A stretch of DNA of 64,000 bases from Casimicrobium huifangae (GTDB taxonomy: Bacteria; Pseudomonadota; Gammaproteobacteria; Burkholderiales; Casimicrobiaceae): the NCBI RefSeq assembly GCF_009746125.1, contig NZ_CP041352.1:1019847-1083846 (forward strand), given 5' to 3'. Under the pieces are notes generated by a model. That model was given only the letters and a program-made list of their open reading frames with translations, was not told where the DNA came from and did not search any database. The position numbers were made by a program, and so were the translations under genes. Shown in pieces: positions 45,342 through 53,822 of this stretch. Numbering within the stretch: the stretch's first letter is position 1; every line of letters begins with the position of its first letter.

Positions 45342-46274
45342 CTACCCCGCAAGATGCGCCTCTACCTTCGCCGCGACGAGCTCCGGCTGGTCGTGCTGCA
45401 GCATGTGGCCAGCGCCAGCGATGACTTCAAAGCGGATGTCGTGGAAGGCCGCCAGGCGCGAGGCGAAGCTGCCTGGCGCATGACCGTCGCGTGTCTCCGG
45501 CACAAAGCTCTCGTCGGAGTAGCCCACCCACTTCTTGGCGTCCGATTCGCTGGCACCGAGCCAGAGCGTTGGTGCAGTAACCCGCTGCCAGATGCTGATC
45601 ACTTCGTCGAGCCGGTAGACGGTCGGGAACGGCAACTTGTGTGCTGGGTCGGCACGCAAATGCCAGCGACCGTCGTCCTTCTGTTCGGCCCAGTGCGCGG
45701 CGAGCCACAAGGCACGCTCACGAGTCAGGCGGGCATTGTTCTTCTGTAAGCGGTCGGCGACGCGCTCCAGTGTTTCGTAAGACGACAGCGTGGCGCCCGT
45801 CTTGATGGCGTCCAGCCATTCGACATACCGCGCCGCCGCCTTTGACGGCGGCGTTGACGGAATGCCGAAGCCGTCGAGCGAGACCAACCGCTTGACGCGC
45901 TCGGGCCGCAGGCCGGCGTAGAGGCAGCACACGTTGCCACCAAGGCTGTGGCCGACCAGATGCATCGGCGCGTTCGGGCTGAAGTGATCCAGCACCGCCT
46001 CAAGATCGGCGACGTATTCCGGGAACCAGTAGCCGCCGGCGGCTTCACGCGACGGCTCGGTGCCGCCGTAACCGCGCTGGTCGGGTGCGATCACGTACCA
46101 GTCGCGTGCCATCGCATCCACCAGAAACTGAAACGAAGCCGCCACATCCATCCAGCCGTGCAGCATCAGCACTGGCTCATGGGCGGGGTTGCCCCAGGTC
46201 AGCACCTCCGCAGTGTGGCTGCGGACCGGGATACGGTGGCGGGTGAAGGGTTTGTGGGCTTGGTACTCAGACAT
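45342..46274 (-). CDS. alpha/beta hydrolase
   Basis: A 310-residue alpha/beta-fold hydrolase with MLHGWMDVAASFQFLVDAM, the oxyanion-type HGW, the nucleophile elbow GHSLGG (Ser near residue 109) and the late His in AGAGHMLQHDQPE. I use the ATG ending at 46274; the longer frame would add seven residues. It could be a carboxylesterase or an epoxide-hydrolase-like enzyme. Its place at the head of the FecCD/ATPase operon suggests, as inference only, processing of an imported chelate. Confidence 0.88.
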   Translation of the reverse strand: MSEYQAHKPFTRHRIPVRSHTAEVLTWGNPAHEPVLMLHGWMDVAASFQFLVDAMARDWYVIAPDQRGYGGTEPSREAAGGYWFPEYVADLEAVLDHFSPNAPMHLVGHSLGGNVCCLYAGLRPERVKRLVSLDGFGIPSTPPSKAAARYVEWLDAIKTGATLSSYETLERVADRLQKNNARLTRERALWLAAHWAEQKDDGRWHLRADPAHKLPFPTVYRLDEVISIWQRVTAPTLWLGASESDAKKWVGYSDESFVPETRDGHAPGSFASRLAAFHDIRFEVIAGAGHMLQHDQPELVAAKVEAHLAG

Positions 46275-46370
46275 CCCCGAAGCGTAGCAGCGCACACCGC
46301 GCTTGATTGGAGCGGCTGCTTGAGTCGCGCCGCGTCAAAACCTTTAGTTGTTACTACAGGTACGCATCGG

Positions 46371-46482
46371 CTTTTTTGTCAAGGCCTTATTGCTATTGGG
46401 CACACGGTCGAAAAGTGCAGTAAGTCGACTTCTGGATGAATGTCATGCTAAGCCCAACTGTAATGCGGGTCTAGATGAAAAG
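46371..46482. repeat. dyad-symmetric dispersed element, copy E
   Basis: CTTTTTT at 46371; hairpin GCCTTATTGCTATTGGGC at 46384-46401; exactly 20 nt; AAGTCGACTT at 46422-46431; exactly 20 nt; second arm GCCCAACTGTAATGCGGGT from 46452; mirrored end AAAAG at 46478-46482. The geometric centre (46426.5) is the centre of the palindrome. Confidence 0.88.
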
Positions 46483-46552
46483 ATGAAAAGCCCGGCCCCC
46501 AGTCCTGTCGATCACCGAAAGTCATTGCGAATCACGTAAAAATTCTGTAATC

Positions 46553-46564
46553 TCATAATTATGA
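46553..46564. promoter_or_regulatory. palindrome upstream of the malonate-operon regulator
   Basis: TCATAATTATGA is a perfect 12-bp dyad about 130 bases before the GntR gene start, in an AT-rich segment. FadR-type regulators of this kind bind short dyads upstream of their own operons, so it is a candidate operator. Confidence 0.4.
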
Positions 46565-46694
46565 ACGTTTGGGCGTACTACTGTTGTGCCGCTTCGGTTG
46601 CCCGTTGGAGTGGCGACGACGGCGGCGATCGCCTCGCCGTGGCGCGTCGTCCTTTCGCCCCTGCCGCCGCCTACGGGCAAAAGGGTGGCGCACA

Positions 46695-47414
46695 GTGAGC
46701 GAAGTAATCCCCTTCCGCAGCGTCTCCCTGCACGATCAGGTCGCCGAGCGCCTGCGCTCGCTGATCTTCGACCGTCAGCTGGCGCCGGGCGACTTCATTG
46801 ACGAGGTCACGCTGGCCGAGCGCTGGCAGATCAGCCGCACGCCACTGCGCGAGGCGCTCAAGGTGCTCGTCTCCGAAGGGCTGGTCGAGCCGGTGCCGCG
46901 GCGCGGCTGCCGCGTGATCGAAATGACGGCGACTGACGCCGACGAGTTGTTCCCGATCATGGCGATGCTCGAAGGCCGCTGTGCTTTCGAGGCGACGCAA
47001 CACGCCACCGACGCCGACCTGCGCGAGCTGCGCCGCCTGCACGACGAACTGGAGCGCACCGCTGCCGCGCACGACGTGGACGGCTACTACCAGGCCAATC
47101 ACGGCTTTCACAGCTTTGTGCAACGCCTCGCCGGCAACCGCTGGCTAGATCGCGTGACCGCTGACCTGCGCAAGTTCGTGCGCATGCTGCGCGGCCGTCA
47201 GCTCATCCTGCCGGGGCGCATCGACGCCTCGATCAACGAACACCGCGTCCTGCTCGCGGCCATGTTCGAGCGCGATGCCGCGCGCGCCGAGCGAGCCATG
47301 CACGATCACCTGCTGGCACAACATGCGGCGCTAAAGACACTGAGAAAAATCGAATCCGGGGACTCCGTTCAAGCCGAACCTCACCCATTCGCCAAGGAAG
47401 CCTCAAGTGCCTAA
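46695..47414 (+). CDS. GntR/FadR-family transcriptional regulator of the malonate operon
   Basis: A 239-residue regulator with an N-terminal winged helix (LHDQVAERLRSLIFDRQLAPGDFIDEVTLAERW ... SRTPLREALKVL) and a C-terminal FCD all-alpha domain with metal/ligand positions such as HSFVQRLAGN and INEHRVLLAA. It starts at GTG 46695 behind AAGGGTGG; the longer frame adds an Arg-rich leader. By position it is the counterpart of MatR, which represses malonate catabolism genes and is relieved by malonate. It overlaps the next gene by 8 bases. Confidence 0.87.
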   Translation: MSEVIPFRSVSLHDQVAERLRSLIFDRQLAPGDFIDEVTLAERWQISRTPLREALKVLVSEGLVEPVPRRGCRVIEMTATDADELFPIMAMLEGRCAFEATQHATDADLRELRRLHDELERTAAAHDVDGYYQANHGFHSFVQRLAGNRWLDRVTADLRKFVRMLRGRQLILPGRIDASINEHRVLLAAMFERDAARAERAMHDHLLAQHAALKTLRKIESGDSVQAEPHPFAKEASSA

Positions 47415-48750
47415 CGTGCTGGCCGAACTCTCCCCCGTCCCTGCGCTGCGCAAGGCGGCACAGCAAATCTCGCAGCTCTCCAGCGAGCGTCGCGTTGCCA
47501 AACTCGTGCGCGAGTGCCACCGCCTGCTCTCGGTGCGTGCCGAGGCCAACTCACCGGTGATCGCGCAGGCCATCATCGGCGAGATCGAAACGCTCGCCGA
47601 GAGCGAATACGACGCCCTGTTCGAGGCGCTCGCGCGGCAGTTCTCGCCGGAGCCGGACGCAGTGCTCAACGCGGCGCAAGCCTACGCGGCCGGCCCTTCC
47701 GCCATCACGCTGGCTGCGCTGTCGGCCGTGGCCGAACCGCCACGACAGGAACTCTTCCGCCGCCTCAACCGCGCGCCGGGCGGTACGGCGGCGCTGGTGC
47801 GCCTGCGCCGCCGGATGCTCAAGCGGCTGCGCGAGCACAGTGAGTGGCAATCGGTCGAGGCCGATCTGCTGCATCTGCTGTCGTCCTGGTTCAACCCCGG
47901 CTTTCTTGAAATGCGGCGCGTTGACTGGAGTTCGCCAGCGCACCTGCTCGAGCAGATCATCCGGCACGAGGCGGTGCATGCAATCGACGGCTGGGACGAT
48001 CTGCGCCGGCGCCTGCAACCCGACCGCCGCTGCTTCGCGTTCTTTCATCCGCAACTGGCGGAAACGCCGCTGATCTTTGTCGAGGTGGCGCTGGTCGCAG
48101 CGATGCCGGACGCCATCGCGCCGCTGATCGACAAGAATTCGCCGATCACGTCACCAAAGCACTTCCGCGTTGCGGCGTTCTATTCAATCAGCAACTGCGA
48201 GCCGGGTTTGCGTGGCGTGTCGCTGGGCAACTTCCTGATCAAGCGGGTGGCCGAGGCACTTCAGGCGGAACTGCCGCAACTGAAGACCTTCTGCACGCTG
48301 TCGCCGATCCCCGGCTTCATGGCGTGGCTGTCGCGCGGCAAGGCGGCGCTGGTCTACGATGGTCTGAAACCGGCAACGCTGAAGCGGCTCAACGCCGCAC
48401 TCGATATCCTGGCCAAAGCCACGCAATCCGATTTTTCGCGCCTGGCAAACCGGGACCTCGTCAGCGGTCTCGACGAGTCAGCGCGTGAAGCACTGCTTGC
48501 GCTTGCGGGAGCCTATCTGATCCACGAGTCACCGCGCACCCAGGGTGACCCGGTGGCGCGCTTTCACCTCGATAACGGGGCGCGACTGGAGCGACTGAAC
48601 GCGCTCGCCGACCTGTCGCCCAAGGGGCTCAGGCAGTCCGCCGGACTGATGGTGAACTATCTCTACAACCTCGATCGTGTCGAGCAGTCGCACGAGGATT
48701 TTGTCAACGGCACCGTGACGCACGCGCGGGCGGTGTCGTCGCTGCTGTGA
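47407..48750 (+). CDS. matA: malonyl-CoA decarboxylase
   Basis: Catalyses malonyl-CoA to acetyl-CoA plus CO2. The 447-residue product contains HPQLAETPLIFVEVAL, TFCTLSPIPGF and, near residue 380, VARFHLDNGARLERLN, which includes the catalytic His known from the human enzyme. The start is GTG 47407, overlapping the regulator by 8 bases. Together with matB it would convert malonate to acetyl-CoA. A Correia-like repeat follows the gene. Confidence 0.95.
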   Translation: MPNVLAELSPVPALRKAAQQISQLSSERRVAKLVRECHRLLSVRAEANSPVIAQAIIGEIETLAESEYDALFEALARQFSPEPDAVLNAAQAYAAGPSAITLAALSAVAEPPRQELFRRLNRAPGGTAALVRLRRRMLKRLREHSEWQSVEADLLHLLSSWFNPGFLEMRRVDWSSPAHLLEQIIRHEAVHAIDGWDDLRRRLQPDRRCFAFFHPQLAETPLIFVEVALVAAMPDAIAPLIDKNSPITSPKHFRVAAFYSISNCEPGLRGVSLGNFLIKRVAEALQAELPQLKTFCTLSPIPGFMAWLSRGKAALVYDGLKPATLKRLNAALDILAKATQSDFSRLANRDLVSGLDESAREALLALAGAYLIHESPRTQGDPVARFHLDNGARLERLNALADLSPKGLRQSAGLMVNYLYNLDRVEQSHEDFVNGTVTHARAVSSLL

Positions 48751-48775
48751 ACAGAAACTGTCACTGAAACACTGG

Positions 48776-48875
48776 TTCCGTTTTCAAATCAAAAAGGACG
48801 CGAAGTCGAGCCGCAGACAGTGCAAATGCACGGCAAGGCGAAGACGACAAAGTAATTTTTGATTTGGAAACGGAA
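48776..48875. repeat. Correia-like inverted-repeat element
   Basis: Two 20-base ends, TTCCGTTTTCAAATCAAAAA (48776-48795) and TTTTTGATTTGGAAACGGAA (48856-48875), are inverted with one mismatch. The interior contains GCCGCAGACAGT and CGGCAAGGCGA around GTGC-AAAT-GCAC. As I remember it, the Neisseria Correia/NEMIS element has the same interior order. It is about 100 bp and has no coding capacity, so it is MITE-like. It lies in the malonate operon between the decarboxylase and the binding protein. Confidence 0.75.
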
Positions 48876-48925
48876 TGACAGGCGCCGCACAGCGACGGCA
48901 CTTACATTTTCAACAAGGAGGCCCC

Positions 48926-49921
48926 ATGTCCGATCAATTCACGCGCACGTCCCGTCGTGCACTGGCGACGCTGTTCACCGGCGCGGTCGCAGCAGTCACA
49001 GCGACGATGTCCCATGCCGACGCTGGCTGGCCCACCAAACCAGTCACCATCGTGGTGCCGTTTCCGGCTGGTGGCGGCACCGACGCTTTTGCCCGCCCGT
49101 TGACGGCGACGCTCAGCAAGAACACGGGCAAACAGTTCATCATCGACAACCGCGGTGGCGCGGGTGGCACCGTAGGCGCATCGATCGCCGCCAAGGCGAC
49201 ACCGGATGGCTACACCTTCTTCATGGGGGCGGTGCATCACGCGATCGCGCCGTCGATGTACCCGAAGCTCGACTATGACATCGAGAAGAGCTTCGTGCCG
49301 GTGGCACTCGTCTCGTCGGTGCCACAGGTGATCGTTGTCAACCCGCAGCGAGTAGCTGCTAACGATCTCAAAGGCTTCATCGAGGCGGCAAAGAAGGCCG
49401 ATGGCAAGATGAATTACGGCTCGGCCGGCAATGGCTCGTCGCATCATCTGGCCGGAGAACTGTTCAACGGCCTTGCTGGAACGAAGATCGCGCACGTCCC
49501 CTACAAGGGCGCAGGCCCGGCACTGACCGACCTGATGGGTGGCCAGATCGATGCGATGTTTGACGGCATGGGTTCCAGCGCGGGCCACATCAAGGGCGGG
49601 CGCATCAAGGCCATCGCCGTGGCGAGCGACAAGCGCGCGCCCGGCTTCCCGAATATCCCCACAGCGGCTGAATCGGGGCTCAACTACAAGGTGTCAACCT
49701 GGTACGGCCTGTGGGCGCCGAAAGGCACGCCACCGGACGTGATTGCCAGGATGCAGGCTGAGCTGAAAAAGGCGTACAACTCCGACGAGCTGAAGACCAT
49801 CTGGAACGGGCTGGGCGCCGAAGTGCCCGACCTCTACGGCGATGCCTTCGGCAAATTCGTCACCAGCGAAATCAAGCGCTGGGGCGATGTGGCCAAGGCT
49901 TCGGGGGCGAAGCTCGACTAG
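48926..49921 (+). CDS. Bug/TctC-family tripartite tricarboxylate transporter receptor
   Basis: A 331-residue periplasmic receptor with a twin-arginine-like or Sec signal (TSRRALATLFTGAVAAVTAT), then WPTKPVTIVVPFPAGGGTDAFARPL, the family signature. Bug proteins are expanded in Burkholderiales and bind carboxylates and other anions. Start ATG 48926 is backed by AAGGAG at 48915-48920. Its place inside the mat genes suggests malonate or a related dicarboxylate as ligand, but no TctA/TctB membrane partner is adjacent. Confidence 0.92.
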   Translation: MSDQFTRTSRRALATLFTGAVAAVTATMSHADAGWPTKPVTIVVPFPAGGGTDAFARPLTATLSKNTGKQFIIDNRGGAGGTVGASIAAKATPDGYTFFMGAVHHAIAPSMYPKLDYDIEKSFVPVALVSSVPQVIVVNPQRVAANDLKGFIEAAKKADGKMNYGSAGNGSSHHLAGELFNGLAGTKIAHVPYKGAGPALTDLMGGQIDAMFDGMGSSAGHIKGGRIKAIAVASDKRAPGFPNIPTAAESGLNYKVSTWYGLWAPKGTPPDVIARMQAELKKAYNSDELKTIWNGLGAEVPDLYGDAFGKFVTSEIKRWGDVAKASGAKLD

Positions 49922-49981
49922 CGATTGCGCGATCATCGCGGGCTTGCACGCGATGATGACGATGTCACGACAGAGATGCTG

Positions 49982-51535
49982 ATGAACAACGAAAACCTCT
50001 TCGCAGCGCTACGCGCCGCATTCCCGGATGACCTCGATGCCACCGCGATCGACGCGGCGGATAGCGCGACTGGCGCCAATCTCAAACGTCACTCCTGGCG
50101 CGACATGGATGAGGCGACAGCGCGTATCGCCAACTTGCTGACCAGCATGAATCTGCCTGCTGGCAGTCGCGTCGCAGTGCAGACCGAGAAGAGCGTCGAA
50201 GCGCTGATGCTGTACCTCGGGGTATTGCGGGCGGGCTATGTTTATCTGCCGCTCAACACGGCGTACCAGGCGGCGGAGATCGAATACTTCATCGGCAACG
50301 CCGAGCCCGCGGTGGTCGTCTGCGCGCCGAAATCGCTTCCTTGGGTGCAGCCGATCGCCGATGTTGCGAAGGTCGCCAAAGTGTTCACGCTGGATGAGAA
50401 CGGTCAGGGCACGCTGACCGAAGCCGCTGCTACGCAGTCGACAGTGCACACGGTCGCCACGCGCAAAGCGGATGATCTCGCCGCGATCCTTTACACCAGC
50501 GGCACCACCGGGCGCAGCAAGGGCGCGATGCTGTCGCACCGCAATCTGCTGTCGAATGCGCAGACCCTTCTTGATTACTGGGGTTGGTCAAGCAAGGATG
50601 TGCTGATTCACGCGCTGCCGATATTTCATGTGCACGGACTGTTTGTGGCCTCGCATTGCGCGCTGCTCGCGGGCGCACGGATGATCTGGTTCGCAAAGTT
50701 TGATCCGACGGCAGTCATCAAGCGCCTGCCCGAGGCGACGGTGTTCATGGGCGTGCCGACGCTCTATGTGCGCCTGCTGGCCAACGCGTCGCCGCAGCTC
50801 ACTCGCGAGGCCTGCGCCAACATGCGGCTGTTCGTCGCGGGATCGGCGCCGCTGCTGATCGAAACCTTCAACGAGTTCCACGAGCGGACGGGTCACACCA
50901 TTCTCGAACGTTACGGCATGAGCGAAACCTGCATGCTGACCTCGAATCCCTATCGCGCGGCCGAGGGCGAACGGCGCGGCGGTACGGTCGGCTTTCCGCT
51001 ACCGGGCGTCAGCGTGCGCGTCGCTGATGACAAGGGCGGTACCTGCGCGGTGGACGAGATCGGCGGCATTGAAGTGCGCGGCCCCAATGTGTTTGGCGGC
51101 TACTGGCGCATGCCGGAAAAGAACAAGGAAGAATTCACGGCCGATGGCTGGTTCAAGACCGGTGACGTCGGCAAGATCGATGCGCGCGGCTACGTGACCA
51201 TCGTTGGCCGCAGCAAGGATCTGATCATCAGCGGCGGTTACAACGTCTACCCTGCCGAGATTGAGGGTTACATCAACGAGATGCCCGGCGTCGCCGAATC
51301 AGCGGTGGTCGGCCTCCCACACCCGGATTTCGGCGAAGGTGTCATCGCTGTCGTGGTGGCCAAAGCCGGGACCATGCTGGATGGCGACGCCATTGTTGCC
51401 GCATTGAAAGGCAAAATCGCCAACTTCAAGGTGCCGAAACGCGTCTTCATCGCAGCGGACCTGCCACGCAACGCGATGGGCAAGGTGCAGAAGAACCTGC
51501 TGCGGCAGGAGCACGCGAAACTGTTCGAATCATAG
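49982..51535 (+). CDS. matB: malonyl-CoA synthetase
   Basis: An acyl-adenylate-forming enzyme that makes malonyl-CoA from malonate, ATP and CoA. The product from ATG 49982 (MNNENLFAALRAAFP) has 517 residues; ATG 49976 is an alternative. Motifs are the AMP-binding loop YTSGTTGRSKGA near residue 165, ERYGMSETCM, GWFKTGDVG, SGGYNVYPAEIE, and the C-terminal catalytic lysine in NAMGKVQKN. The context with the decarboxylase, the receptor and the regulator confirms the malonate role. Confidence 0.93.
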   Translation: MNNENLFAALRAAFPDDLDATAIDAADSATGANLKRHSWRDMDEATARIANLLTSMNLPAGSRVAVQTEKSVEALMLYLGVLRAGYVYLPLNTAYQAAEIEYFIGNAEPAVVVCAPKSLPWVQPIADVAKVAKVFTLDENGQGTLTEAAATQSTVHTVATRKADDLAAILYTSGTTGRSKGAMLSHRNLLSNAQTLLDYWGWSSKDVLIHALPIFHVHGLFVASHCALLAGARMIWFAKFDPTAVIKRLPEATVFMGVPTLYVRLLANASPQLTREACANMRLFVAGSAPLLIETFNEFHERTGHTILERYGMSETCMLTSNPYRAAEGERRGGTVGFPLPGVSVRVADDKGGTCAVDEIGGIEVRGPNVFGGYWRMPEKNKEEFTADGWFKTGDVGKIDARGYVTIVGRSKDLIISGGYNVYPAEIEGYINEMPGVAESAVVGLPHPDFGEGVIAVVVAKAGTMLDGDAIVAALKGKIANFKVPKRVFIAADLPRNAMGKVQKNLLRQEHAKLFES

Positions 51536-51548
51536 ATAGCCACCCACC

Positions 51549-52676
51549 GTGCAGGAGTTTGACGTTCTCATCGTTGGTGCAGGTATCGCCGGTGCGTCGC
51601 TGGCGTGGCGACTGGCGGCGAGACGCAAGGTGCTGCTGATCGAGCGCGAGGCTTTCCCAGGCATGCACTCCACCGGCCGCTCGGCGGCGATGTTCATGGA
51701 GAGTTACGGGCCACCGGGTGTGCGTGCGCTGACGCGTGCGAGCCGCGCCTTTTATGAGCATCCACCATCAGGCTTTTGCGATACGCCGCTGTTGTCCCGA
51801 CGCGGCGCACTGTACGTCGCGATGCACGGGCAGGAGGAACTGCTGGCGGACACCGCCCGTGAACTGACCACGCACGGAGGTGCGATTGAGCAACTCGACG
51901 CAGCAGCGACGCTCGCGCGGGTGCCCTGCCTGCGGCCGGAGCTCGTTCACGGCGCGCTGTACGAAGCGGCGGCTGAAGATATCGACGTGCATGTGCTGCA
52001 TCAGGGCTTCCTGCGCGGCTTCAAATCGCAGGGCGGTACGTTGCATACGGAGACCCAGGTGAGCACCGCAGCACACAACGCTGGTGGTTGGGACATTGGG
52101 CTGAGCAGCGGTGATGCGATTCGTACGACGGTGGTGGTGGACGCGGCGGGCGCCTGGGCAGACGAGGTGGCAGCGCTGTTTGCAGCGCCTGCGGTTGGTC
52201 TGGTGCCGCGCCGCCGCAGCGCCTTCACCTTCAAGACGCCGGATGGCATGGATGTGACGTCATGGCCGGCGGTGGTCGGCGTTGACGAGGGCTGGTACTT
52301 CAAACCGGATGCTGGCCGCCTGCTTGGCTCCCCGGCGAATGCTGACGACACGGTGCCGCACGACGTGATGCCCGAGGAGCTCGACATCGCAATTGGCATT
52401 GACCGTCTGCAAACCGCGACGACGTTGACCATCCGCCGGCCAGAACGCACGTGGGCCGGCCTGCGTTCGTTCGTTTCCGACGGCGAACTGGTGATCGGTT
52501 TTGACAATCACGCGCCCGGCTTCTTCTGGCTCGCCGCGCAGGGCGGCTATGGCATCCAGAGTGCGGCTGGCGCGAGTGAGCTGGCAACGGCGCTCATCTG
52601 CAGCGAGCCCCTGCCAGACTCGCTTCGCGTCGCGGGGGTTGACCCCACCGTGTTTCGCCCCGGCCGCTTGCGTTGA
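51549..52676 (+). CDS. FAD-dependent oxidoreductase (DAO family)
   Basis: A 375-residue flavoenzyme of the D-amino-acid oxidase/glycine oxidase group. It starts at GTG 51549 (MQEFDVLIVGAGIAGASLAWRL), with the dinucleotide-binding GAGIAGAS, then HSTGRSAAMFMESYG and a late FWLAAQGGYGIQSAAGASEL segment. It lies 13 bases after matB and is probably the last gene of that operon. Whether it acts on a malonate-derived compound or an unrelated amine is unknown. Confidence 0.87.
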   Translation: MQEFDVLIVGAGIAGASLAWRLAARRKVLLIEREAFPGMHSTGRSAAMFMESYGPPGVRALTRASRAFYEHPPSGFCDTPLLSRRGALYVAMHGQEELLADTARELTTHGGAIEQLDAAATLARVPCLRPELVHGALYEAAAEDIDVHVLHQGFLRGFKSQGGTLHTETQVSTAAHNAGGWDIGLSSGDAIRTTVVVDAAGAWADEVAALFAAPAVGLVPRRRSAFTFKTPDGMDVTSWPAVVGVDEGWYFKPDAGRLLGSPANADDTVPHDVMPEELDIAIGIDRLQTATTLTIRRPERTWAGLRSFVSDGELVIGFDNHAPGFFWLAAQGGYGIQSAAGASELATALICSEPLPDSLRVAGVDPTVFRPGRLR

Positions 52677-52712
52677 GATAAGTGGCGCCCGCGCCGTGCC
52701 GCACCGACATGG

Positions 52713-53822
52713 TCAGCGCGCCTTTTCGAAGCGTTCGATCCGGCGTTCGATGTCGGGATGGGTGCTCAGGAACTCGGGAATCGAGAACAGCGGGCCGCTT
52801 CGCTTCGTTTTGTTCGCCGACTTTGGGTCGGTATCGCCGGTGGATTTTTCTTTTGGCTCGTCATCATCGAATGGGCCGCGGTCACGCATGCGGCGGAACA
52901 ATTCGGCGATTGAGCGTGGATCAACGCTGTTGGCCCGCATCCCGGCGATCGCCTCGTCATCGGCTTCGGTCTCAAAGTCACGCGAATAGCTCAGCTGACT
53001 CATGATGATCGCGGCGTTGGCCAACGAGGTGAAGTCTCCGAAGTACCAGGCGGCGACCGCCGATACAGCGGCGGTACGGATCAGCGTGCGCAGGCCATGC
53101 CGGTGCTGCACGTGGCCCAGCTCGTGGGCGAATACCCCGGCGAGCGCGGCGTCGTCCGGCGCCATGTTGACGATGCCGTCGAGAAAGACGATCGTGCCGC
53201 CGGGTAGCGCGAACGCGTTGGCCATGTTGCCAATGCGCTGGAAGCGGATATCCACCACCGGGCTGCCCGCAGTGCTCGCGGCGATCTGCTGGAACCTGGC
53301 GCGCAAGCGGGCCTGTGTTTCAGCGTCCAGCTTGCTCGGCTCCAGGCTGCCCTGCGTCGTCAACTGCGCGATGACGGCACGATCAAGCGCTTTTGACCAT
53401 GAATCCGGTACCCGCCGCGCCAACACATCTGCTGCAACTGGCAACCCCCACAGGTAAGCCGCCACACCAATCACAAGGCTCGCGATCAACGAAAACGCGA
53501 CCATGTGCAGACTGTGTTGCCAGCGGGTCACTAGTGCATCGGGCTTGCCGGCTGCGGTCAGCAAACGGGAGAGTTGCGCGCTGTCGTCCACTTCCAGCAT
53601 GTCGCCATTGGCGAGATGGACGGTGCGCGTAGCGGTGGCGAAGCGCTCCGAAGCGCGCAGCTCACTCACTGCGATATCGCGCGCAGCGCTTTCGCCGTCC
53701 ACGCTCAACCTGAGGGTGCCGATTTGCTCTGCAAGCGTGAGGGTTGCAGCGCGGGCGCGAACGCTGCCCTCTGCCGGGAAGTAGCGTGCGCTGACGGGGG
53801 CAATGTCAGAGAGCAATATCAA
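52713..53822 (-). CDS. M48-family membrane metalloprotease
   Basis: A 369-residue zinc protease with the metal motif HELGH (H233, E234, H237) and the downstream glutamate in SRDFETEADDEA. One membrane helix lies near residues 106-125; the N-terminal part (1-100) contains a domain with many beta strands. Proteins of this type degrade or process membrane or periplasmic proteins. Its 5' end overlaps the DUF898 gene by 17 bases, so both are cotranscribed in the SPFH operon. Confidence 0.92.
   Translation of the reverse strand: MILLSDIAPVSARYFPAEGSVRARAATLTLAEQIGTLRLSVDGESAARDIAVSELRASERFATATRTVHLANGDMLEVDDSAQLSRLLTAAGKPDALVTRWQHSLHMVAFSLIASLVIGVAAYLWGLPVAADVLARRVPDSWSKALDRAVIAQLTTQGSLEPSKLDAETQARLRARFQQIAASTAGSPVVDIRFQRIGNMANAFALPGGTIVFLDGIVNMAPDDAALAGVFAHELGHVQHRHGLRTLIRTAAVSAVAAWYFGDFTSLANAAIIMSQLSYSRDFETEADDEAIAGMRANSVDPRSIAELFRRMRDRGPFDDDEPKEKSTGDTDPKSANKTKRSGPLFSIPEFLSTHPDIERRIERFEKAR

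Larger units (their letters stand above)
46275..46694. other. divergent region between the hydrolase and malonate operons
   Basis: No gene is supported in these 420 bases. The stretch contains dispersed repeat copy E (46371-46482) and, nearer the GntR gene, the perfect 12-bp palindrome TCATAATTATGA at 46553-46564 in an AT-rich part, a candidate operator or promoter region for the malonate regulator. Confidence 0.6.

Noticed and set aside
46384-46471. Integron attC site or CRISPR repeat interpretation of the dyad elements
   Set aside because: No RYYYAAC/GTTRRRY core sites, no integrase, no regularly spaced array; copies are single and far apart.
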